From an uncultured Clostridia bacterium (GTDB taxonomy: Bacteria > Bacillota > Clostridia > Christensenellales > Borkfalkiaceae), in contig CALVZM010000046.1 of assembly GCA_944372515.1 (NCBI GenBank), positions 50,453-99,297 of the forward strand: DNA of 48,845 nucleotides, in the 5' to 3' direction. Below the pieces are notes generated by a model. The model saw only the letters and a list, made by a program, of their open reading frames with translations, was not told the DNA's origin and made no database searches. Shown piece after piece: positions 41,438-48,840 of the stretch (its first letter is position 1; each line of letters begins with the position of its first letter). The position numbers and the translations under genes are program-made.

Positions 41438-42136
41438 ATGGATATCTATGCGGTTTCCGATCTGCACCTTTCGGGCAAAGCCGACAAGCCCATGAACGTG
41501 TTCGGCGAAGGCTGGGAAGGGCATTTCGAAAAGATAAAAAAGGACTGGAAAGAAAAGGTAAAGCCGGACGATGCGGTGCTCATCGCGGGGGACATCAGTT
41601 GGGGCATGCGCCCGGAAGAGGGGATGTATGACGTCTGTTCCCTGGCGGGACTGCCGGGGAAAAAGATATTCATCCGCGGCAACCATGATTATTGGTGGAA
41701 CGGCATCACCAAGATCCGCGCGATGGCGCCCGACGACAGTTTTATTTTTTTGCAGAACGACTGCGTGAAGATCGGCAAATACATCTTTGTCGGCTCCCGC
41801 GGCTGGGTATGCCCGGACAGCAACGAATTTCAGGGCGAAGCGGACGAAAAGATCTACCTGCGGGAAGCCGAGCGCTTCCGCCTTGCCTTTGCCGCGGCGG
41901 AAAAGATCCGCGCGGCGGGGGACGAACTCATCGCCATGATCCACTATCCGCCCTTCACGGCGCACAAAGAGGACACCCTCTTTTCCCGTCTGTTTGAAGA
42001 ACACGGCGTGAAAGCCGTCGTCTTCGGGCATGTGCACGGCACCTTTTACTATCCGTCGGAGAGCGAGAAAAACGGCGTGAAATACTATCTCACGTCCTGC
42101 GACAAACTCGGCTTCCGTCTGAAAAAAATATTGTGA
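41438..42136 (+). CDS. Calcineurin-like metallophosphoesterase
   Basis: Dimetal phosphoesterase of 232 residues with all family motifs: SDLHLSG (Asp8, His10), GDISWG, GNHDYWW, the His in MIHYPPF, and FGHVHG. The overall form matches predicted serine/threonine-phosphatase-like proteins of Firmicutes, but the substrate is unknown. The start is the ATG at 41438, because the family begins MDIYAVSDLH. The upstream in-frame codons lie before the promoter. No ribosome binding site is present, so the message is probably leaderless. A terminator follows. Confidence 0.9.
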   Translation: MDIYAVSDLHLSGKADKPMNVFGEGWEGHFEKIKKDWKEKVKPDDAVLIAGDISWGMRPEEGMYDVCSLAGLPGKKIFIRGNHDYWWNGITKIRAMAPDDSFIFLQNDCVKIGKYIFVGSRGWVCPDSNEFQGEADEKIYLREAERFRLAFAAAEKIRAAGDELIAMIHYPPFTAHKEDTLFSRLFEEHGVKAVVFGHVHGTFYYPSESEKNGVKYYLTSCDKLGFRLKKIL

Positions 42137-42138
42137 GC

Positions 42139-42178
42139 GCAAAAGAGCCCGCGGCTTTGCCTTGGGGACTCTTTTTGC
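42139..42178 (+). terminator. Terminator of the metallophosphoesterase gene
   Basis: GCAAAAGAG pairs with CTCTTTTTGC (one extra T) around a GC-rich loop. A second perfect stem GGGGAAAA / TTTTCCCC (42186-42193 with 42203-42210) lies just before the pyr promoter. Confidence 0.6.
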
Positions 42179-42209
42179 TTTCGGCGGGGAAAATATTTTT
42201 TGTTTTCCC

Positions 42210-42230
42210 CAAACGCTTGACAAACGCTTG
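42210..42230 (+). promoter_or_regulatory. Tandem CAAACGCTTG boxes at the pyr promoter
   Basis: Two exact copies (42210-42219 and 42221-42230) are offset by 11 bases, about one helical turn. They cover the -35 box and the first part of the spacer. Single copies occur at ribU and icd. Confidence 0.6.
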
Positions 42231-42245
42231 CGGCGGTAGTACAAT
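42217..42245 (+). promoter_or_regulatory. Promoter of the pyr operon
   Basis: TTGACA (42217-42222), 17-base spacer, TACAAT (42240-42245). Confidence 0.85.
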
Positions 42246-42251
42246 GAAGAC

Positions 42252-42388
42252 AGTTTGAAAGCGGTACGGAGATGCCGCGCTACGGTACGGAGATACCACA
42301 ACGTTGTTCCCGCAAGATGAAATAGACCTTCCGTCAGGAAGGATTGTACCGTCAGCCCCGCGTATCGCCGTATACGCGGGGCTTTTTT
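42252..42388 (+). promoter_or_regulatory. Attenuator leader of the pyr operon
   Basis: The leader ends in a strong terminator before pyrR, as expected for PyrR/UMP-controlled attenuation. It contains two copies of CGGTACGGAGAT (42262-42273 and 42283-42294). GTACCG(T) at 42346-42352, just before the terminator stem, can pair with either copy, so long-range alternative folds are possible. A CCTTCC-GTCA-GGAAGG hairpin lies at about 42328-42343. I do not see the Bacillus PyrR-binding consensus, so the binding site remains open. Confidence 0.65.
42354..42388 (+). terminator. pyr operon attenuator terminator
   Basis: AGCCCCGCGTAT (42354-42365) pairs with ATACGCGGGGCT (42372-42383), then TTTTTT, 30 bases before the pyrR start. 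Confidence 0.9.
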
Positions 42389-42417
42389 GCGGTCAAAAGC
42401 AGAGGTGGAGAACGCTT

Positions 42418-42960
42418 ATGAACAATACGGTCATTCTGGACAAAAATGCCGTGCGCCGCACGATCATACGGCTTTCGCACGAGATCTTGGAGCGCAATTC
42501 GGATATGCGGAACGTGGTGCTCGTCGGCATCAAGCGCGGCGGCGAGGTCGTCGCCAACCGCGTGCGGCGGTATCTTGCGCAGCAGGAGGGCGTCGACATC
42601 CCGTGTGCGGGCATCGACATCGGCATATATCGGGACGATCTGGTGTCTTCCTTTTTCGTGCCCGACGCGACGGTCAACCGCTTCCCCTTTGACATAACGG
42701 ACAAGACGGTCGTGCTCTGCGACGACGTTCTGCATACGGGCAGGAGCGTGCGCGCCGCCATCGAAGGGCTTTTTGCCATGGGCAGACCGGGGAGCATACA
42801 ACTCCTGATCCTCGTGGACCGCGGCGGACGGGAAGTGCCCGTGCGCGCCGATTTCGTCGGCAAAAACGTTCCCACGTCCCGTTCGGAGCGCATCGAGGTC
42901 GATTTTGAGGAGTTCGGTGCGCAGGAGGACAGGCTCTACATCACCAAACTCGGAAAATAA
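42418..42960 (+). CDS. pyrR: Pyrimidine operon attenuation regulator / uracil phosphoribosyltransferase
   Basis: PyrR senses UMP and PRPP and binds pyr mRNA to promote termination. It often retains uracil phosphoribosyltransferase activity. The 180-residue protein has the type I PRTase PRPP loop VVLCDDVLHTGRSVRAA (98-114), the GIKRGGEVVANR segment and the C-terminal VDRGGREVPVRADFVGKNVPTS typical of PyrR. GGTGGAG lies before the ATG at 42418. It is first in the pyr operon, directly after the attenuator. Confidence 0.95.
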   Translation: MNNTVILDKNAVRRTIIRLSHEILERNSDMRNVVLVGIKRGGEVVANRVRRYLAQQEGVDIPCAGIDIGIYRDDLVSSFFVPDATVNRFPFDITDKTVVLCDDVLHTGRSVRAAIEGLFAMGRPGSIQLLILVDRGGREVPVRADFVGKNVPTSRSERIEVDFEEFGAQEDRLYITKLGK

Positions 42961-42973
42961 TCAGGGAGGGCGT

Positions 42974-43903
42974 ATGTTAAAACGCAAAGATCTCATCGGG
43001 CTTTACGATCTTTCCGCCGAAGAGATAACCGAAATTCTCGACGTGGCGGAGAACATGAAAAAACTGCTCCGGCAGGGCATCAAAAAACTGCCGCACCTGC
43101 AAGGCAAGACAGCAACCATCCTCTTTTACGAGAACTCCACGCGCACGCGCACGTCCTTTGAACTTGCCTGCAAATACATGGGCGCGAGCTGCATCAATAT
43201 TTCCGCAAGCACCTCTTCGGTCAAGAAGGGCGAAACGCTCATCGACACGGGTGAAACGCTCGACGCCATGAAGAACGATTTCATCATCATGCGCCACTCC
43301 ATGGGCGGCGCGCCCAAACTCCTTGCCGAGCACGTCCGCGCCAGCGTCATCAACGGCGGCGACGGCATGAACGAACATCCCACGCAGGCGCTGCTCGATA
43401 TGTGCACCATGCGCGAGCGCTTCGGGCGGATCAAGGGGTTAAAGGTCGCCATCCTCGGCGACATCGCGCACTCCCGCGTGGCAAAGTCCAACCTCTTCGG
43501 GCTCAAAAAATTGGGCGCGGAAGTTACGATGTACGCCCCCGAAACGCTCATCCCCAAAGGCATCGATCGGATGGGCGCCAAGATATGCAGGAGCCGGGAA
43601 GAGGCGGTGGAGGGCGCCGACGTGGTGATGGGGCTTCGGATCCAACTCGAACGCCAGCAGGCGGGCAACTTCCCTTCCCTCGGCGAATATGCCCGTTTTT
43701 ACGGCGTCAACCGTGAGATTTTCTCCCGCGCCAAGCCGACGGCGATCATCATGCACCCCGGTCCCGTCAACCGCGGCGTGGAGTTGACGGGCAGCCTCAT
43801 CGACGACAACGCCAGCTTGATCCTCGACCAGGTATTGAGCGGCGTCGCCGTGCGCATGGCGGTGCTGTTCCTCATCACGCAGTACAGAAACCAGCAAATG
43901 TGA
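42974..43903 (+). CDS. pyrB: Aspartate carbamoyltransferase, catalytic subunit
   Basis: Joins carbamoyl phosphate and aspartate, the first committed pyrimidine step. The 309-residue protein has the carbamoyl phosphate loop STRTRTSFE (55-63), HPTQALLDM, the LGDIAHSRVAKSN segment and HPGPVNRGVE. No pyrI regulatory chain is adjacent, so it should be the unregulated trimeric type. The start at 42974 has a GGGAGGG site and is 13 bases after pyrR. Confidence 0.96.
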   Translation: MLKRKDLIGLYDLSAEEITEILDVAENMKKLLRQGIKKLPHLQGKTATILFYENSTRTRTSFELACKYMGASCINISASTSSVKKGETLIDTGETLDAMKNDFIIMRHSMGGAPKLLAEHVRASVINGGDGMNEHPTQALLDMCTMRERFGRIKGLKVAILGDIAHSRVAKSNLFGLKKLGAEVTMYAPETLIPKGIDRMGAKICRSREEAVEGADVVMGLRIQLERQQAGNFPSLGEYARFYGVNREIFSRAKPTAIIMHPGPVNRGVELTGSLIDDNASLILDQVLSGVAVRMAVLFLITQYRNQQM

Positions 43904-43932
43904 AGATCATCGATTAAGGAGAAATAAAGGAT

Positions 43933-45204
43933 ATGTTGATCAAAAACGCGAAAATTGTTTTGCTCGACGGCGTCAGGGACGGCGATATTCTGGTGAAGAA
44001 CGGTAAGATCGTACGGATCGCGGAAAACATTCCCGCGGACGGGGAAAAAGAGAAGATCGATGCAAGCGGGCTGTATGCCTTCCCGGGGCTCATCGACATG
44101 CACGTGCATTTGCGCGAGCCGGGGTATGAATACAAAGAGGACATTCAAAGCGGCTCCGAGGCGGCGGTGCACGGCGGGTTCACGCAGGTCTGCTGCATGC
44201 CCAACACCAATCCCGTGGCGGACAACAAGGCGGTGGTGGGGTATATCCGCCGCCGCGGCGAAGAGGTCGGGCTCTGCAAAGTCCGTCCCATCGGCGCCAT
44301 CACGCGCGGGGAGAAGGGAGCCGAACTTGCCGACATCGGCGAAATGAAGGCGGAAGGGGCGGTCGCCCTCTCGGACGACGGCGTTTCCGTCGTCAATTCC
44401 CGCCTGATGCGCCTCGCCATGGAATATGCCTCCGGCTTTGGCATGGTATGCCTCTGTCATTGTGAGGACAAGGTCCTTGCCGACGGCGGCGTGGTCAATG
44501 AGGGGTACAATTCCACGCTGACGGGGCTCAAAGGCATTCCGCGTGCGGCGGAGGACATCATGATTGCCCGCGACATCTGCCTGGCGCAAAGCCTGGACGT
44601 GCCCGTGCACATCTGCCACGTTTCGACGTACAGCGGCGTACAACTCATCCGTGCCGCCAAGGCGGGCGGCGTCAAAGTTACCGCCGAGACCTGCCCGCAT
44701 TACTATGCGGCGACCGACGATATCATCCGCGGTTTTTCCACCGACACCAAGGTCAACCCGCCCATCCGCGAAGAGAGGGACCGTCAAGCCCTGCTCGAAG
44801 GGCTCAAAGACGGCACCATCGACTGCATCGTAACCGACCATGCCCCGCACCACAAGAACGACAAGGACGTGGAGTATGACCTGGCGGCGTTCGGCATCAG
44901 CGGGATAGAGACGTCTTTCGGCTTTGCGATCACCTATCTGTATAAGACGGGCATTCTGACGCTGAGCGAGATCGCCGACAAAATGAGCCGCAACCCCGCC
45001 CGCATCCTCGGGCTTGAAGGGGGTGAACTGAAAGAGGGCGCCGCGGCGGACATCCTGCTTGCCGACCTGGACAAGAAATGGACGGTCGACCCCGCCGCTT
45101 TCCGTTCCAAGGGCAAGAATACGCCGTTTGCGGGGTATGAACTCTGCGGCGAAGCGGTCTGCACCATCGTCGACGGAAAGATCAAATATCGCAGAGAGAA
45201 TTGA
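43933..45204 (+). CDS. pyrC: Dihydroorotase (class I)
   Basis: Cyclises carbamoyl-aspartate to dihydroorotate. It is an amidohydrolase of 423 residues with the metal motif DMHVHLREPG (55-64), the substrate region MPNTNPV, metal histidines in LCHCED and ICHVST, and the catalytic Asp in VTDHAPHH. It lies 29 bases after pyrB with AAGGAG upstream. The next gene is separated by a 321-base palindrome array. Confidence 0.96.
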   Translation: MLIKNAKIVLLDGVRDGDILVKNGKIVRIAENIPADGEKEKIDASGLYAFPGLIDMHVHLREPGYEYKEDIQSGSEAAVHGGFTQVCCMPNTNPVADNKAVVGYIRRRGEEVGLCKVRPIGAITRGEKGAELADIGEMKAEGAVALSDDGVSVVNSRLMRLAMEYASGFGMVCLCHCEDKVLADGGVVNEGYNSTLTGLKGIPRAAEDIMIARDICLAQSLDVPVHICHVSTYSGVQLIRAAKAGGVKVTAETCPHYYAATDDIIRGFSTDTKVNPPIREERDRQALLEGLKDGTIDCIVTDHAPHHKNDKDVEYDLAAFGISGIETSFGFAITYLYKTGILTLSEIADKMSRNPARILGLEGGELKEGAAADILLADLDKKWTVDPAAFRSKGKNTPFAGYELCGEAVCTIVDGKIKYRREN

Positions 45205-45493
45205 CCCATGCCCGCGCGGAACGGGTCAATCCGCAAGCCGCCCGCAGGGGGCGAAAGGCGGGATTCCAAAGGGGTGCTCCCCCTTTGGCAAGGGTGCGGG
45301 AACGGCGTTCCCGCAGAAAAACGCTCCTTCCGGTTGCGGAGCAAGGCTCCGCGATCATCGCCCGCAGGGGGGGAAGGCGCAAGGCGCCGCCTTGCGTCAT
45401 AACGTCCGATGTTGAGGGGCTGCCCGCCTCTTTCACCCCGCCAAAGGGTCCATGACCCTTTGGAAACCCGTATTGCGCAAGGCACAGCCTTGC
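45201..45493. repeat. Block 2: palindrome array inside the pyr operon
   Basis: Fills the 321-base gap between pyrC and pyrF; no gene is seen. The words are TTGACCC/GGGTCAA (45201-45229), CCAAAGGGG/CCCTTTGG (45266-45288), GCGGGAAC/GTTCCCGC (45296-45314), GCGGAGC/GCTCCGC (45336-45352), CGCAAGGCG/CGCCTTGCG-like (45378-45396), CCAAAGGGTC/GACCCTTTGG (45441-45463) and GCAAGGC/GCCTTGC (45477-45493), with GCCCGCAGGGGG segments between. No promoter or T-run terminator is evident, so the array is probably transcribed as part of the operon mRNA. Confidence 0.8.
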
Positions 45494-45525
45494 TTTGAAA
45501 AAAATCAATAAAGGAGAGACAGGGA

Positions 45526-46416
45526 ATGCCCGTCATCGACCAACTCATCGAAAAAATCATCGACACACAAAATCCCACCTGTGTGGGATTGGACACCATC
45601 GCCGACTATCTGCCCGAAGACCTCATCGCGGGGGCGGATACGCCCGCCGCGATCGCCGAAAGGATCTATGCGTTCAATCAAAAAATCATCGACAGCGTGT
45701 GCGATATCGTGCCCGCCGTCAAGATACAGATCGCCTGTTATGAAATGTACGGCGCGGCGGGGATCGACTGTTTCGAGCGCACGGCGAACTATGCCAAGGA
45801 TAAGGGATTGTTCGTCATTGCCGACGGCAAGCGCAACGACATCGGCAATACGGCGGGGTTCTATGCCGCCGCATTCCTCGGCGAAAAGGCGACCTGCGCC
45901 GTCGATTTCCTCACCGTCAACGGCTATCTCGGCACGGACGGCATACAGCCCTTCGTCGACGTGTGCAAACGGAACGAAAAGGGGCTTTTTGCCCTCGTCA
46001 AAACGTCCAATCCGTCGAGCGGGGAATTGCAGGACCTTCTTTTGCAGGACGGACGCACCGTCTATGAATACATGGGCGGGCTGGTCGAAAAATGGGGAGC
46101 GGAACTCGTCGGCAGATACGGCTATTCTTCGGTCGGCGCCGTCGTGGGGGCGACCCATCCCATGCAGGCGGCACGGCTGCGCGAGCGTTTCCCCGGTATG
46201 TTTTTCCTCATTCCCGGTTACGGCGCGCAGGGCGGCAACGCCGGCATGATCCGCTACTCTTTCGACATCCGCGGGCTCGGCGGCATCGTCAACAACTCCC
46301 GCGGCGTGCTCTGCGCCTATAAAAAGAAGGGAGGCACGTATTATGAAGCCGCGCGGCAGGCTTGTATCGATATGCAAAAGGACCTTGCCGCCGTCATCGG
46401 CCGTATGGGAAAATAA
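45526..46416 (+). CDS. pyrF: Orotidine 5'-phosphate decarboxylase
   Basis: Final step to UMP. The 296-residue protein is the longer PyrF variant. Catalytic residues lie in VKIQIACYE and in ADGKRNDIGNTA (the D-x-K-x-x-D-I motif). LIPGYGAQGGNAG binds phosphate near the C-terminus, followed by NNSRGVLCAY. AAAGGAG precedes the ATG at 45526. It follows the palindrome array and is 18 bases before pyrK. Confidence 0.95.
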   Translation: MPVIDQLIEKIIDTQNPTCVGLDTIADYLPEDLIAGADTPAAIAERIYAFNQKIIDSVCDIVPAVKIQIACYEMYGAAGIDCFERTANYAKDKGLFVIADGKRNDIGNTAGFYAAAFLGEKATCAVDFLTVNGYLGTDGIQPFVDVCKRNEKGLFALVKTSNPSSGELQDLLLQDGRTVYEYMGGLVEKWGAELVGRYGYSSVGAVVGATHPMQAARLRERFPGMFFLIPGYGAQGGNAGMIRYSFDIRGLGGIVNNSRGVLCAYKKKGGTYYEAARQACIDMQKDLAAVIGRMGK

Positions 46417-46434
46417 CGGAAAGGATTTGTTGTT

Positions 46435-47193
46435 ATGAAAGAGATCGTTGCAAACATTCTGGAAAACAAACCGATCGCAGAGGGGATATATGCCTTGACC
46501 TTTGCAACGGGCACACCCATGCCCGTGCGGGCGGGGCAATTCGTCAACCTCGGCGTGGGAGACGGGGCGCACCTTCTGCGCCGTCCCATCGCCGTCTGCA
46601 AGGCGGAAGGGGAAAGGATCACCGTCTGTTATCAGTTGAAGGGCGAGGGGACGCATCTTTTGTCCGCTCTGCCCGCCGGAGGGAAATTGAGCGTTCTTCT
46701 GCCCCTCGGCAACGGATTTTTCGTGCGTGAAGAGGAAAAGAGGATCGCGCTCGTCGGCGGCGGCGTGGGGATCTTCCCCATGATCTCCGTTCTGCGCGAA
46801 TATCTGCCCAAGGGCAAAGAGATCCATTCCTATATCGGGTTTCGCGGTCGAAATGCCGTCTGCTGTCTGGACGAACTGCAAAAATCGACGTCGCTCACCG
46901 TGGTTACGGACGACGGGTCTTATGGCAAAAAAATGAACGCCGTGCAGGCGTTCGCCGCGGACATGGACAGGGTCAGACCGGACGTCGTGCTCTCCTGCGG
47001 ACCTCTTCCCATGCTCCGCGCGCTCAAAGAAAAAATGCGGGGAACGGGCATTCCCTGTTTCGTATCGTTGGAAGAGCGCATGGGCTGCGGCATCGGCGCC
47101 TGCCTCGTGTGCGTCTGCAACAAAACGGAAGGTGCCCATGCCCGCGTCTGCAAGGACGGTCCCGTGTTCAATATCGAGGAGGTGGTCTTATGA
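46435..47193 (+). CDS. pyrK: Dihydroorotate dehydrogenase B, electron-transfer subunit
   Basis: FAD and [2Fe-2S] subunit that passes electrons from PyrD to NAD. The 252-residue ferredoxin-reductase-like protein has the FAD motif RRPIAVC, the NAD-binding GGGVGIFPM, and the C-terminal cluster MGCGIGACLVCVCNKT...ARVC, the C-x4-C-x2-C-xn-C ligand pattern. It overlaps the next gene by four bases (ATGA). Its presence shows that PyrD is the NAD-linked class 1B enzyme. Confidence 0.95.
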   Translation: MKEIVANILENKPIAEGIYALTFATGTPMPVRAGQFVNLGVGDGAHLLRRPIAVCKAEGERITVCYQLKGEGTHLLSALPAGGKLSVLLPLGNGFFVREEEKRIALVGGGVGIFPMISVLREYLPKGKEIHSYIGFRGRNAVCCLDELQKSTSLTVVTDDGSYGKKMNAVQAFAADMDRVRPDVVLSCGPLPMLRALKEKMRGTGIPCFVSLEERMGCGIGACLVCVCNKTEGAHARVCKDGPVFNIEEVVL

Positions 47194-47642
47194 CAGAAGT
47201 CATCGCACGGACAAAAAAATCTCTTTTTTGGCTGTATTTGGGGTGCGGCGTTTTTGTGCTGGCAGTCATCGGCGTCGGGCTCGGGCTATGTGCCGCTTTC
47301 GGCGGGATCGACACGATTTTGGCGGGGATCATTCCTTGCGTTTTGCTGGTTTTGTTTATGTTTGTGCTCTGTCTTTGGTTCTGCATCCGCATCTATCGCG
47401 CACCCGAAAATATCATCGTGCGGGAAGGGAACAATCTGATTCTGCCCGACGGGATTTGTCCGTTGCGGGAGTTGCAGAACGTCATTTGCCGCAGGGTTAA
47501 CAATGCGCGCGGGTGGTCTGCCCGCTGGGGAACGATCATTTTACAGACAACGCAGGGAGAGAAAAAATATGAATACGTCGCTGACGTGGAAGCGGTGCAT
47601 AACCGCCTCATCGAACTGATGATGCAAACAAAGGAGAATTAA
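47190..47642 (+). CDS. Small membrane protein of unknown function within the pyr operon
   Basis: A 150-residue protein translationally coupled to pyrK (ATGA, with GAGGAGG upstream) and ending three bases before pyrD. Two transmembrane helices are clear: LFWLYLGCGVFVLAVIGVGLGL (about 13-34) and ILAGIIPCVLLVLFMFVLCLWFCI (about 43-66). The cytoplasmic part (about 70-150) has the pattern of a bacterial PH-like domain: NIIVREGNNLILPDGICPLRELQNVICRR, then WGTIILQTTQGEKKYEYVADVEAVHNRLIELM. I know no pyrimidine role for such proteins. It could recruit PyrK-PyrD to the membrane or be unrelated. Confidence 0.82.
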   Translation: MTEVIARTKKSLFWLYLGCGVFVLAVIGVGLGLCAAFGGIDTILAGIIPCVLLVLFMFVLCLWFCIRIYRAPENIIVREGNNLILPDGICPLRELQNVICRRVNNARGWSARWGTIILQTTQGEKKYEYVADVEAVHNRLIELMMQTKEN

Positions 47643-47645
47643 AAA

Positions 47646-48557
47646 ATGGCAGATTTATCGGTCGCATTGTGCGGCATCAATTTCAAAAACCCCGTCATCG
47701 GTGCGTCGGGCACGGTGGGGTTCGGCAGGGAATTCGATGAAATTTACGACATTTCCGTGCTCGGCGGGCTCTCCACGAAAGGACTGACGTTGGAGCCCCG
47801 TCCCGGCAACGCCGTTCCGCGCATCGCCGAGAGCCGCGGGGTCATCCTGAACGCCGTGGGACTGCAAAATCCCGGGGTGGAGAGTTTCATCTCGCACGAT
47901 CTGGATTGGCTGAAAAGCAAGAACATTGCGGTCATTGCCAACGTCGCGGGCAGCACGCTGGAAGATTATGAAAAGATCTGTGCCCGCCTGGACGGGCTTG
48001 TGGACATGGTGGAATTGAACATCTCCTGTCCGAACGTGCGTTGCGGCGGCATGGCGCTGGGCATCCGTCCCGAAAACGTCAAAGAAGTTACCCGTCTTTC
48101 CAAATCGGCGCTCAAAAAGACGCCGCTGATGGTCAAACTCTCGCCCAACGTGGAAAGTATTGCCGTCAACGCCCGTGCGGCAGAAGAGGGCGGAGCGGAC
48201 TGTCTGTCCCTCATCAACACGCTGACGGGCATGGCGGTGGATATCGAGCGCCGCCGTCCCGTTCTTGCCAACAACACGGGCGGCGTATCGGGGGCGGGCG
48301 TCAAACCCGTAGCGGTGCGCATGGTCTATGAGGCGGCGCACGCCGTTTCCCTGCCCGTTGTGGGCATGGGCGGCATCACTTGTGCGGAGGACGCTTTGGA
48401 ATTCATCATGGCGGGGGCGACGGCGGTGCAGGTCGGCACGGCAAATTTCACGGACACGCTTGCCATGCCGAAGATCGTCGAAGGCTTAAACGCCTGGTGC
48501 GACCGCCACGGCGTGGCGCGTCTTGCGGATTTGCGCGATACGCTGACGCTTAACTGA
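47646..48557 (+). CDS. pyrD: Dihydroorotate dehydrogenase B, catalytic subunit
   Basis: FMN TIM-barrel enzyme oxidising dihydroorotate to orotate. The 303 residues show the class 1B pattern: NPVIGASGTVGFGREF, GLQNPGVESF, NISCPN with the catalytic Cys128, KLSPNV, NTLTGMAVD, NNTGGVSGAGVKPVA and GMGGI...FIMAGATAVQVGTAN. Partner of PyrK. GGAGAATTAAAA precedes the ATG. It is the last operon gene visible; pyrE is not in the window and may follow beyond the end. Confidence 0.96.
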   Translation: MADLSVALCGINFKNPVIGASGTVGFGREFDEIYDISVLGGLSTKGLTLEPRPGNAVPRIAESRGVILNAVGLQNPGVESFISHDLDWLKSKNIAVIANVAGSTLEDYEKICARLDGLVDMVELNISCPNVRCGGMALGIRPENVKEVTRLSKSALKKTPLMVKLSPNVESIAVNARAAEEGGADCLSLINTLTGMAVDIERRRPVLANNTGGVSGAGVKPVAVRMVYEAAHAVSLPVVGMGGITCAEDALEFIMAGATAVQVGTANFTDTLAMPKIVEGLNAWCDRHGVARLADLRDTLTLN

Positions 48558-48595
48558 TTTGCTCTTTCTTTACGGCGGCAATAAGGATAAGTTTT

Positions 48596-48840
48596 GGCAA
48601 GGCTGCGCCTTGCCCAGTATGGGATTTCAAAGGGTCGATGACCCTTTGGCGGGGTCAAAGGGGCGGGCAGCCCCTTATGATAAAGAAGCCTTATAAAGCG
48701 GAACGGAGTTCCGCGCCCGACGCGGGCATGCCCGCGTTCAACCGCCCGCAGGGCGGTAAATAGCGCAAGGCAAAGCCTTGCTTCAAAGGTCATTAAGGGG
48801 CGCCGCCCCTTCAACCCCGTTCAAGGGACAATGTCCCTTG
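48596..48840. repeat. Block 3: palindrome array after pyrD
   Basis: Nine palindromic words in the 288 bases to the window end: GGCAAGG/CCTTGCC (48596-48614), CAAAGGGT/ACCCTTTG (48628-48648), AAGGGGC/GCCCCTT (48658-48676 and 48795-48811), GCGGAAC/GTTCCGC (48698-48714), CGCGGGCATGCCCGCG (48721-48736), ACCGCCC/GGGCGGT (48741-48757), GCAAGGC/GCCTTGC (48765-48781) and CAAGGGAC/GTCCCTTG (48822-48840). Here the arms are perfectly complementary. No gene is seen. The array may continue past the window. Confidence 0.8.
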
